From the NCBI GenBank assembly GCA_030754315.1, contig JASMAO010000222.1, forward strand, positions 1 through 5,772: DNA of 5,772 bases, given 5' to 3'. How positions within the stretch are numbered: position 1 is the first letter of the stretch; each line of letters starts with the position of its first letter. Below the pieces are notes generated by a model that worked only from the letters and a program-made list of their open reading frames with translations, ran no database searches and was not told the DNA's origin. The DNA comes from SAR202 cluster bacterium. GTDB taxonomy: Bacteria > Chloroflexota > Dehalococcoidia > Lucifugimonadales > JASMAO01. Made by a program: the position numbers and the translations under genes. Positions 1-5,772 of this stretch are shown in pieces.

Positions 1-60
1 AACACAACACCTGGGCAGGTCACGGAAATAATGCATAGTTGTGAAGGTGAAAAGGAATAA
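1..60 (+). CDS. possible C-terminal end of a gene cut by the left edge
   Basis: Reading + frame 1 from the first base gives 19 sense codons and then TAA at 58-60. The inferred tail is hydrophilic and ends in the residues HSCEGEKE. The other two + frames stop by 30 and 36. If real, this is the end of a gene whose body lies left of the window, converging with the membrane-protein gene with only 8 bases between the two stop codons. Nineteen open codons can easily occur by chance and I recognise no family, so this is only a possibility. Confidence 0.22.
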   Translation, partial: NTTPGQVTEIMHSCEGEKE

Positions 61-68
61 GCAACGCG

Positions 69-539
69 CTAGCGAGTAATCAGTCCGGTGTCTTCAAAGT
101 AAGAGTCTGGTGGCTGCCATATTTGGTAACTAAGTGGCCACATTCTAACGAGGTTCACATATTGAGTACCTTTCTGTGGGTCTGGTACAAGCATTATGTA
201 AATATGTGCGAATATGGTTACAACGATTCCTGGGATTAACAGGATGGGCCGAGTCCATGCCGCGCGTAGCCACAGACGACTCGTCATTACCAGAGTCAGC
301 CAAATAGGGAACCAAATGGCAGTGAGGATCAGAAGGAATAGCAAGCCTAGGGCCAAGCGGCCTAGTCCATGGCCAATGAGTCGTAGTACATAATCCAGCG
401 GCCATAGTATGTACGATATGATCAAAGTCACATAATTGATTACTTGGCGAGCTATCCATGTGGAGACGTCGGTTGGGCTGTGTTGTTGAGCCCATTCAAC
501 TCTCTGGTCCATGTCCGATATCTTCCACAGCCAAGTCAC
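69..539 (-). CDS. small three-helix membrane protein of unknown function
   Basis: I do not recognise a family. The frame stops with TAG at 71-69 and is open back to a TAG at 623-621. The first possible start is TTG at 602, which has no ribosome binding site. GTG at 539 follows AAAGGGGAG with a gap of 4 bases and gives 156 residues; I chose this one. ATG at 512 gives 147 residues starting MDQRVEW and is a fair alternative. Numbered from the ATG, a polar, probably amphipathic N-terminus (1-23) precedes hydrophobic stretches at about 24-46, 53-78 and 89-109, which I read as three membrane helices. Arg and Trp cluster in the loops (for example SRLWLRAAW between helices 2 and 3). The last 35 or so residues are polar and contain PDPQKG, WPLSYQIW and an acidic end. 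There are no cysteines or metal-binding motifs. It is transcribed away from the YbaK-like gene and has no same-strand partner in the window. Confidence 0.7.
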   Translation of the reverse strand: MTWLWKISDMDQRVEWAQQHSPTDVSTWIARQVINYVTLIISYILWPLDYVLRLIGHGLGRLALGLLFLLILTAIWFPIWLTLVMTSRLWLRAAWTRPILLIPGIVVTIFAHIYIMLVPDPQKGTQYVNLVRMWPLSYQIWQPPDSYFEDTGLITR

Positions 540-622
540 TACGCTCCCCTTTCTTACTTGAGGTGCTGCAGATCCAGCACTATATTTTTCACCACTGAAC
601 AATATTTCGCTTTGACGCTGCT

Positions 623-651
623 ACAATACACTTCTTTGGATGGGATTCCAA
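623..651 (-). promoter_or_regulatory. weak candidate sigma-70-type promoter for the membrane protein
   Basis: Read on the - strand, TTGGAA (651-646) and TATTGT (628-623) are separated by 17 bases. Each box matches four of six consensus positions. Transcription would begin near 616, leaving a leader of about 75-105 bases before the GTG or ATG start. Matches this weak occur by chance in A/T-rich intergenic DNA, so only its position and spacing argue for it. Confidence 0.2.
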
Positions 652-803
652 ACTGAAACGCTGTAATTAACTAGAGCGACTGTTGTTCACCTGATAAGAG
701 CATTTTGGGGAGTTGGGAGAAAATTGGTAGTCTGTGGCCTCAATGGCTACGGCGAATTGGGCCGAGTGTGAGTTGGTTTTCACATTGTAATCTCGTGATA
801 ATA

Positions 804-820
804 GCGGTTGGAGATACCGC
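804..820 (+). promoter_or_regulatory. hairpin with the ribosome binding site in its loop
   Basis: GCGGT (804-808) and ACCGC (816-820) form a perfect 5-base-pair stem around the 7-base loop TGGAGAT. The loop holds the GGAG ribosome binding site (810-813), and the GTG start follows the stem directly at 821. GGAG is 7 bases from the start codon, a normal distance, and it decides the start. Whether the stem folds in the mRNA and affects translation is inference. Confidence 0.45.
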
Positions 821-1315
821 GTGAATAATACTAATCCTGATATCGAAACAAAGGTGATCCGTGAGCTAGGCATCCTTGGGATATCGTACGAACTTATCCA
901 GTGCGATCCTCAGTTTGCCGATACGGCGATTTTTTGCGAAAAATATGGGTATTCGTTGGATGAATGTGGGAACACTATCCTGGTCGCATCTAAAAAAGAG
1001 CCTAGGCAATATGCCGCCTGTGTTGTCAGGGCGTCTATGAAGCTAGACGTGAACAAGACGGTTCGGAAGTTAATGGGGATACGTCGATTGTCTTTTGCCT
1101 CTGCCGATGAGACTATGAAGCGGACGGGTATGTTGATCGGCGGCGTGACAGTATTCGCGTTACCATCAGACATCTCGTTGTATGTTGACAGCAGGCTGAT
1201 GGAACTCAGAACTGTCATACTTGGTTCTGGTAGTCGGTCATCTAAAGTCAACATTAGTCCATCAGTTTTTAAGGGAATGCCCAATGCCCGTATCATAGAG
1301 GGACTATCTATTTGA
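821..1315 (+). CDS. YbaK/EbsC family protein (aminoacyl-tRNA deacylase-like)
   Basis: This 164-residue protein is a full-length, single-domain member of the YbaK/prolyl-tRNA synthetase-associated family. Known members act in the cytoplasm and hydrolyse mischarged aminoacyl-tRNA, such as Cys-tRNA(Pro) or Ala-tRNA(Pro). Recognisable stretches are the N-terminal segment with DTAIFCEKYG (34-43), the strand NTILVAS (51-57), CVVRASMKLDVNK (67-79), the helix region RRLSFASADET (88-98), the glycine-rich core IGGVTVFALP (106-115) and GSGSRSSKVNISP (135-147). The last two correspond to the family's GG-V-x-P-F-G and G-G-G-x-R signatures. The usual proline of the first is Val111 and the usual glycine is Ala113. 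The lysine that is catalytic in classical YbaK (in VVPADKR-like motifs) aligns with Met73 by eye, with Lys74 next to it, so enzyme activity or substrate cannot be assumed. The start is GTG, the only start codon after the in-frame TAA at 788-790, with GGAG 7 bases upstream. It stands alone and converges on crcB. Confidence 0.88.
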   Translation: MNNTNPDIETKVIRELGILGISYELIQCDPQFADTAIFCEKYGYSLDECGNTILVASKKEPRQYAACVVRASMKLDVNKTVRKLMGIRRLSFASADETMKRTGMLIGGVTVFALPSDISLYVDSRLMELRTVILGSGSRSSKVNISPSVFKGMPNARIIEGLSI

Positions 1316-1328
1316 TTTGGGTTCCTAG

Positions 1329-1706
1329 TCAGGTGTGCTGTGATGCTGCGTACCCGATCCAAACCGCGGCTAATCCAAACACTATGTGGACTGTTGCGTT
1401 GGACGCTGCAGCAATTAAACTTCCATCCCGTATAAGAGACATAGTTTCATAGCCGAATGTGGAGAAAGTTGTGAATCCTCCCAGGAGACCGACCACCAGG
1501 AATGCCCGCGACTCAGAGCTCAGTTCATGGCGCGTTTCTGATATACCGATGAGTGCTCCGATAAGCAAACATCCGAGTACGTTAATTGCTAAGGTGCCGT
1601 ATGGAAACGAAGAGTTTCCGAGCAAACTGTGCATCCAGTTGCCCATGAAGTGGCGCATTATCGCGCCAATCGCGCCACCAATCCCTATGAGAAGTATCAA
1701 TTGCAC
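1329..1706 (-). CDS. crcB: Fluc/CrcB fluoride ion channel
   Basis: CrcB proteins form dual-topology dimers in the inner membrane that let fluoride leak out of the cell and so protect against fluoride toxicity. The 125 residues match the family's usual length and have four hydrophobic segments. Family signatures are all present: GGAIGAIMRH (10-19, with the conserved Arg18), PYGTLAINVLG (35-45, with the pore Asn42) and GGFTTFSTFGYE (76-87), the broken helix 3 that carries the pore phenylalanines and the central sodium site. Three start codons lie in a row, TTG-GTG-GTG at 1712-1704. I chose the third because AAGAGG ends 6 bases before it; the longer forms would have 126 or 127 residues. It is the last gene of the - strand unit, behind the MFS gene. 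Only one copy is visible, which fits a homodimer rather than the two-gene heterodimer type. No fluoride riboswitch precedes it. Confidence 0.95.
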   Translation of the reverse strand: MQLILLIGIGGAIGAIMRHFMGNWMHSLLGNSSFPYGTLAINVLGCLLIGALIGISETRHELSSESRAFLVVGLLGGFTTFSTFGYETMSLIRDGSLIAAASNATVHIVFGLAAVWIGYAASQHT

Positions 1707-1712
1707 CACCAA

Positions 1713-1721
1713 CCTCTTCTT
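1713..1721 (-). promoter_or_regulatory. ribosome binding site that decides the crcB start
   Basis: On the - strand the intergenic gap reads AAGAAGAGG directly before TTG-GTG-GTG. The spacing from AAGAGG is 0 bases to TTG, 3 to the first GTG and 6 to the second GTG, so the second GTG at 1706 is best placed. The site lies wholly in the gap after the MFS stop codon (TAA, 1730-1728), so crcB has its own translation signal although it is probably co-transcribed. Confidence 0.6.
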
Positions 1722-1727
1722 CGTGGA

Positions 1728-2948
1728 TTATCGACTCTTATCCAACCGATGTGAATCTTCTAAATGATTTGCGGCACTATTTCGTTTGCCAATTAAATGA
1801 GGCAAAATCCAAAATGCCCCAGAGATAACCAACAGGATTGTCCCTATCGACCGAAATGTGTAGGTGAAGTCTAACCAAGTGATCAATATTCCCGTCATAA
1901 CAGGGCCACCAACCTTACCCGCGTTTTTTAGAGCACCGACTAATCCCATGCCTGCGCCCAACTGACGTTCGCTTACCGTGTTAGCCACGAGTGCTAAGGT
2001 GGAGGGAAATACCAATCCCTGAGCCGTTCCCATTAGTATTGCCGAGATCATTACCGTCAGGCCTGAACCCCACGACGTTAGGGTGATCATGGCTGTTCCT
2101 AGCAATCCCATACCGACCGTGATAGTGAGTTTGTGGTTTGCCCGATCAGTAATTCTGCCAGCTAGTGGGTTGGTGCAGATATGAACCATTTCCTGGACTG
2201 CGAAGAATGCCCCTGCAAGTGCAACACTGGTCCCGTTGGACAAAGCATATAGGGGCAAGAAGGCCTTTGTAGCATATAACGCGATGTTTATGTTGGCGTC
2301 TAGTCCTCCCGCCAACCATATGGCCGGTGTACGTGCGCCGGCTCGTAGCGCTTCAGAGGCCTGCCTAAAAAGGCTCTTTTGTTGTCGATGAGGCGTTGTT
2401 GCAGTGTGTGGCAACATAAGCACTGGCACGAATGCCACGCTGCTGATAATGCCGATTGATGTGAAGACGGCCACGTGGTCCATTGTAAGTAGCATCCACC
2501 CGGCTGCGATTGGTCCAACTACGTACCCTAAATTGCGTGCGATGTTGAACCAGGCTAGTCTCTCCGCACGACGATTTTCTGACAGCGTTGCGATGTATGC
2601 TAAAGTGACAGGACCGTATATTGCAGTAGCCAGTCCGTGAGCCATCCTCAAAGCGAAGAGTTGATCTGGGGTGTTAACAAACTTGTATAGGAAAGGCATA
2701 CCTGTGAACAGAGCTGTTCCTAAGATCAACCAAGCATGCTTGCCCCATCTATCGGACAAGATGCCGATGAATGGTTTGAGGATCATTCCAGTAAGAGTTG
2801 AGACTGACACTATAAACCCAAGGAGCACGTCTCCCGCACCGAGCGAGGCGGCGTATAGAGGCAGTAGTGGGGTTTTGCCCATCTGATATGCTGACCGCAC
2901 GATGAAGTCCGCTGAAGTCAGATATAGGAATCCTTTCGATTGGATCAT
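1728..2948 (-). CDS. MFS transporter, probable 12-helix drug/metabolite efflux type (DHA1-like)
   Basis: This 406-residue inner-membrane transporter has the usual length of a 12-helix major facilitator. Motif A is clear between helices 2 and 3 (GILSDRWGKH, 62-71), and its weaker copy in the second half is GRITDRANHK (264-273). Arg101 in RMAHGLATA fits motif B of helix 4. NLGYVVGPIAAG (139-150) resembles motif C of proton-coupled antiporters, which points to export by proton exchange. A basic loop at about 181-207 separates the two six-helix halves. The substrate cannot be read from the sequence. The ATG start at 2948 overlaps the stop of the propeller gene as ATGA, with only a weak CAGG-type ribosome binding site upstream, so translation is probably coupled to that gene. 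The C-terminus is polar and charged (residues about 388-406). crcB follows at once on the same strand. Confidence 0.93.
   Translation of the reverse strand: MIQSKGFLYLTSADFIVRSAYQMGKTPLLPLYAASLGAGDVLLGFIVSVSTLTGMILKPFIGILSDRWGKHAWLILGTALFTGMPFLYKFVNTPDQLFALRMAHGLATAIYGPVTLAYIATLSENRRAERLAWFNIARNLGYVVGPIAAGWMLLTMDHVAVFTSIGIISSVAFVPVLMLPHTATTPHRQQKSLFRQASEALRAGARTPAIWLAGGLDANINIALYATKAFLPLYALSNGTSVALAGAFFAVQEMVHICTNPLAGRITDRANHKLTITVGMGLLGTAMITLTSWGSGLTVMISAILMGTAQGLVFPSTLALVANTVSERQLGAGMGLVGALKNAGKVGGPVMTGILITWLDFTYTFRSIGTILLVISGAFWILPHLIGKRNSAANHLEDSHRLDKSR
2945..2948 (-). other. ATGA start/stop overlap coupling two genes
   Basis: The four - strand bases ATGA hold the ATG start of the MFS gene (2948-2946) and the TGA stop of the propeller gene (2947-2945). 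Such overlaps typically let a ribosome that has just terminated restart on the next gene, and here they tie the two products together in expression. Confidence 0.9.
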
Positions 2949-5772
2949 GCCTGTGACGGTACGATAGGAGGGATCTCGAGTTCGTGGGCTAGGTCTATCA
3001 ATTCATTAACGTCGGTATCAATCACCTTTTGTAGGCGACCGAGCTGAAGATTTATTCGGCCCGACAGATCTTCAAATACCTCGTAAGATTGCTCGGTAGG
3101 TGCTGAATCTGCACTCGAAACTACGCTCGTCAACTCCGCTAGTTTGACGTTCAGCCGTGTTCCGGCATTGATTTGGTCGGAGCCCTTGATCGATTTGGTG
3201 TTTATCAAAGCCTCTTCGATGTCGGGCAACATATCTTTGACATGCTTTGTTTTTTCGGATATGGCTTTCCAGGAATCATTGCCGCTGGCTCGTTTTGTCA
3301 ATTCATCCATTTGTGCACGTATGTTTCGCAGGCGGTTGATTCCTCTGTTCGTTTCGGCCATCTTCTCCTGGATTTTAAGTAAAAACGCAAGCTGCTTGTC
3401 GTAATCCTCCTGGCTGGTAGGTATGCGAGGGTCTGTTAGTAACTCAACGTCTTTCGAGTACGTATTCCCCCCGATGCTCAGGTGGACTTTGTAATTGCCG
3501 GGTGCAGCTAAGGGACCTTTGACTCCTTTCTCAGCTAGGTTGTCACCAGGTACTTGTGCCCCGTCAGGGTAATGCATGTCCCAGACGAATCGATTCATAC
3601 CGGATATGGCTGTTATTGTTGGTGTTTGAAGGCATGTATCATCTGATTTCGCATTTTCGGACTTGCCCTCAGTCTCAGTAGTGTAGCTGTTTATTATGGC
3701 CCCGTTGGTATCGGTTAAACTCAACTCAATTGAGTGATCGGAGTGCTCTTCTTTTAGCCAGTAGTCAATTACCACTCCAGCCGGTGGATTAGTGCCTGAA
3801 TCTAGGAATATTCTTCTGCTCGTGCCGTCCGTCAGTGTCTTGTCATAAAAGACACCCCTAATTCCCAGGGAAACGTGGTAATTTTTCCCTTTCGCTGTGG
3901 GTCGAGCGATGTCCATAGGCGGGGCGGTCCGGTACGTGGGTGCTGGTTCAAACAGAATGACTCCATCTGCTCCCGGCCTGTCAAGCTGCCGCACAAGCGC
4001 GAGATCGTCGAGGATCCAGAAAGATCTGCCGTGTGTGCCGGCTACAAGATCGTTTCCTTTAATCTTTAGATCGTGGACCGGGACGATGGGCAAGGGTTGT
4101 CCTTGTCCTGATTCGATGTTCCCACGCATCGACTGCCAGAACGCACCGTCGTCGTAGGAAACATATACTCCTGTCTCTGTGCCTACATACAGTAGTCCAC
4201 GCCGTACCGTGTCTTCACGAATTACCCGTGTGAAGTCGTCGTTAGGAATTCCATCGGTGATCTTTGTCCAGCTCTTGCCTGAATCATTTGTTTTCAGGAG
4301 GTACGGTTTGGTGTCGTCAAACTTGTACCGTGTTGCAGATAAATAGACCGTCTCGGGATCGTGTGGGGAGCATTCCAGTGTCCCAATAAGAGCGTCATTT
4401 GGGAGGGCTTGAGGAGTTACGTCATTCCAGGTCTTCCCGTGGTCCGGAGAGAGATGTACGAGCCCGTCGTCGGAGGCTGCCCAGAACACCCCTGGATGAT
4501 GCGGAGATTCTGCGAATGCAAAGATTGTGCCATAGTGCTCTACACCTGTCATATCACCGGTTAAAGGCCCCCCTGACTGCCCCATTTTGTTTCGGTCGTT
4601 GCGAGTCAGGTCGGGGCTGATTGTATCCCAGCTCGAGCCGTCGTCATAGGAACGGAATACTACGTTGGCGCAGGCGTAAATAATTCTTGGATCGTGCGGC
4701 GAAATTACGATAGGGTAGGTCCATTGGAACCGGTACTTTAACTCGTCGACGCCGAGGCCGTATGAGGCTTCCGGCCAAATCGATACGATACGGACTTGAC
4801 CAGTTTCGTGATCGTACCTTAGTAAAGAGTCGCCGCCCCCGGGAGAACTCCCTATTGCTCCTGTGTAGACTATGTTTGGGTTGTCTGGACGGACGGCCAC
4901 GTAGCCACTCTCAGCGTTGCCGCATGGGTAACAGTCGCTCCATCTGATTGGACCGTTCAACGACTGGCTTGGTGAACTGATTGCAGAGTTGTCCTGCTGG
5001 GTAGCGTAGATGCGGTATGGGAACTGGTTGTCGACGTCTATGTGATAAAACTGTGAGGTTGGCTGGTTGTAGATCGAACTCCATGTTTCACCTGCGTTAA
5101 AGGTGACGCAAGCTCCTCCGTCGTTACCCTGAATCATGCGACGTGTATCATTCGAGTCAATCCAAAGGTCGTGATTGTCACCGTGCGGCATAGTTATCTC
5201 GTCGAAGTTTCTCCCGCCGTCGGTTGATCTCCAAGCCTTGAGGTTCATGATGAAGACCGTCTCTGGGTCCTTTGGATCTGCGAACACATGGCTGTAATAC
5301 CATGGCCTCTGTACCAACTCCCGGCTCGGATTTATTTTCTCCCATGAAGCGCCATCGTCATCCGATCGGTAGAGTCCTGCGTCTTCATAAACAGCTTCTA
5401 TTAGTGCCCAGACCCGCTCTCGCTTAGCTGGGGAAACAGCAATACCAACTCGGCCAATAGTGCCTTTTGGTAGTCCCGGGTTTCTCGTAATCTCTATCCA
5501 GTTGTCCCCGCCGTCTGTGGATTTGAAAATACCGCTATCAGGTCCGCCACTTGTCATTGTCCAAGGTTGTCTAAGGGTTTCCCATAAGGTTGCGTAGAGT
5601 ATCCTAGGATTGTTGGGATCCATTGATAAGTCTATAGCGCCAGCCTTATCGCTGCGGAAAAGTATCTTTTCCCAAGTTTCACCACCATCCTTGGATCGGA
5701 AGACACCACGGTCAGTATTGCTCCCAAATGCGTGGCCGAGACCAGCGACGTAGACCACATCAGAGTTTGATG
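2945..5772 (-). CDS. large Asp-box (BNR/sortilin-like) beta-propeller protein, 5' end missing
   Basis: The frame is open to the right edge, so the true start is outside. GTG at 5758 is only an internal Val, preceded by in-frame SNSDV, which matches the family's ...PDVVYVA. Numbered from that Val, 937 residues are present. Nine Asp-box motifs (S-x-D-x-G-x-T-W type) lie at about 22-29, 80-87, 132-139, 178-185, 220-226 (degenerate), 370-377, 437-444, 490-497 and 534-541. Most blades also contain a D/S-P-x-x-P-x-x-x-Y/W strand such as DPNNPRILYA. HGRSFWILDD near 575 closes the propeller region. A beta-rich part follows, then a FlgD-like Ig fold at about 720-775 (MNRFVWDMHYP, then APGNYKVHLS), then a charged alpha-helical tail to 937. 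Relatives are often called glycosyl hydrolases or VPS10/sortilin-like proteins, but I see no sialidase arginine triad or other catalytic set, so binding or scaffolding is as likely. Relatives are usually exported; any signal peptide would be outside the window. No frameshift is visible. Confidence 0.88.
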   Translation of the reverse strand, partial: SNSDVVYVAGLGHAFGSNTDRGVFRSKDGGETWEKILFRSDKAGAIDLSMDPNNPRILYATLWETLRQPWTMTSGGPDSGIFKSTDGGDNWIEITRNPGLPKGTIGRVGIAVSPAKRERVWALIEAVYEDAGLYRSDDDGASWEKINPSRELVQRPWYYSHVFADPKDPETVFIMNLKAWRSTDGGRNFDEITMPHGDNHDLWIDSNDTRRMIQGNDGGACVTFNAGETWSSIYNQPTSQFYHIDVDNQFPYRIYATQQDNSAISSPSQSLNGPIRWSDCYPCGNAESGYVAVRPDNPNIVYTGAIGSSPGGGDSLLRYDHETGQVRIVSIWPEASYGLGVDELKYRFQWTYPIVISPHDPRIIYACANVVFRSYDDGSSWDTISPDLTRNDRNKMGQSGGPLTGDMTGVEHYGTIFAFAESPHHPGVFWAASDDGLVHLSPDHGKTWNDVTPQALPNDALIGTLECSPHDPETVYLSATRYKFDDTKPYLLKTNDSGKSWTKITDGIPNDDFTRVIREDTVRRGLLYVGTETGVYVSYDDGAFWQSMRGNIESGQGQPLPIVPVHDLKIKGNDLVAGTHGRSFWILDDLALVRQLDRPGADGVILFEPAPTYRTAPPMDIARPTAKGKNYHVSLGIRGVFYDKTLTDGTSRRIFLDSGTNPPAGVVIDYWLKEEHSDHSIELSLTDTNGAIINSYTTETEGKSENAKSDDTCLQTPTITAISGMNRFVWDMHYPDGAQVPGDNLAEKGVKGPLAAPGNYKVHLSIGGNTYSKDVELLTDPRIPTSQEDYDKQLAFLLKIQEKMAETNRGINRLRNIRAQMDELTKRASGNDSWKAISEKTKHVKDMLPDIEEALINTKSIKGSDQINAGTRLNVKLAELTSVVSSADSAPTEQSYEVFEDLSGRINLQLGRLQKVIDTDVNELIDLAHELEIPPIVPSQA

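Larger units (their letters stand above)
540..820. other. intergenic region between divergent genes
   Basis: These 281 bases lie between the chosen GTG of the membrane protein and the GTG of the YbaK-like gene, so both genes' control signals should be here. I see no convincing additional coding frame; a short - strand frame at 667-873 runs into the YbaK-like gene and resembles nothing known. There are A/T-rich patches around 595-630 and 660-672. The inverted repeat CGCT/AGCG (659-662 and 675-678, with 12 bases between) is too short to weigh. I see no riboswitch, tRNA or strong terminator. Confidence 0.6.

Noticed and set aside
9..20. Palindrome ACCTG-GG-CAGGT near the left edge
   Set aside because: The arms are only 5 bases, the spacer is too short for an RNA hairpin, there is no T-run, and no second copy was seen nearby. 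It does not match an operator I know.
773..802. Sigma-70-like promoter TTGGTT-18-GATAAT ahead of the YbaK-like gene
   Set aside because: The -10 box is good (5 of 6) but the -35 box is poor (3 of 6). Transcription would begin near 809, inside the hairpin and almost at the ribosome binding site. It cannot be excluded, but it conflicts with the hairpin and is not supported enough to list.
667..873. 68-codon - strand frame in the intergenic region
   Set aside because: It overlaps the start of the YbaK-like gene and shows no domain or family pattern, so it is probably chance.
1316..1328. Bidirectional terminator between the converging YbaK-like gene and crcB
   Set aside because: The 13-base gap holds no inverted repeat. 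The nearby ATAG-AGGGA-CTAT is only a 4-base stem inside the coding end and lacks a proper T-run.
910..1362. 150-codon - strand frame opposite the YbaK-like gene
   Set aside because: It lies antisense to a clear family member and overlaps the end of crcB. Its translation shows no recognisable domain, so it is a shadow of the real gene.
1713..1800. Fluoride (crcB-type) riboswitch ahead of crcB
   Set aside because: The gap before crcB is about 15 bases and the sequence beyond it is MFS coding. The conserved fluoride-riboswitch core is not visible there or in 603-820. Any control of the unit would lie beyond the right edge.
3144..3404. Several + strand frames of 60-90 codons inside the propeller gene (3144-4947)
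   Set aside because: All lie opposite a continuous, well-conserved 937-codon frame and none has a recognisable domain.
1..5772. Mobile element, CRISPR array, tRNA or rRNA
   Set aside because: Reading both strands, I found no regularly spaced repeats, terminal inverted repeats, transposase or integrase motifs, or tRNA cloverleaf signature.

Overview
The window is an ordinary-looking stretch of bacterial chromosome with roughly even base composition (a rough eye estimate of about half G+C) and dense coding. I see no insertion sequence, CRISPR array, rRNA or tRNA gene. The protein set is a long Asp-box (BNR) beta-propeller protein, a major facilitator transporter, a single Fluc/CrcB fluoride channel, and a YbaK-type protein of the kind common in high-GC Gram-positives and related lineages. 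This fits a free-living, perhaps marine or soil, bacterium. The wording of the propeller protein reminds me of uncultivated Chloroflexi (SAR202/Dehalococcoidia-like) proteins, but that is recollection and I hold it loosely.

Layout. Bases 1-60 are an open frame on the + strand that could be the tail of a gene outside the window. A small three-helix membrane protein of unknown function follows on the - strand (stop at 69, start at 539 or 512). An intergenic stretch of about 280 bases separates it from a divergent + strand gene (821-1315) for a YbaK/EbsC-type aminoacyl-tRNA deacylase-like protein. From 1329 to the right edge everything is on the - strand. Read in transcription order this is the propeller protein (5' end beyond the right edge, stop at 2945), an MFS transporter (2948-1728) and crcB (1706-1329).

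How the genes relate. The three right-hand genes look like one transcription unit. The propeller stop and the MFS start share the four bases ATGA, and crcB follows the MFS stop after about 15-21 bases, with a good ribosome binding site in that gap. Their promoter must lie beyond 5772. The propeller protein is probably exported, the transporter moves an unknown small molecule, and CrcB removes fluoride. No shared pathway is evident, so the unit may be one of convenience. The YbaK-like gene converges on crcB with 13 bases between the stop codons and no convincing terminator.

I did not find a new defence or mobile system. The points most worth a second look are the hairpin that places the YbaK-like gene's ribosome binding site in its loop, the loss of the classical catalytic lysine in that protein, the tight propeller-transporter coupling, and the orphan membrane protein.
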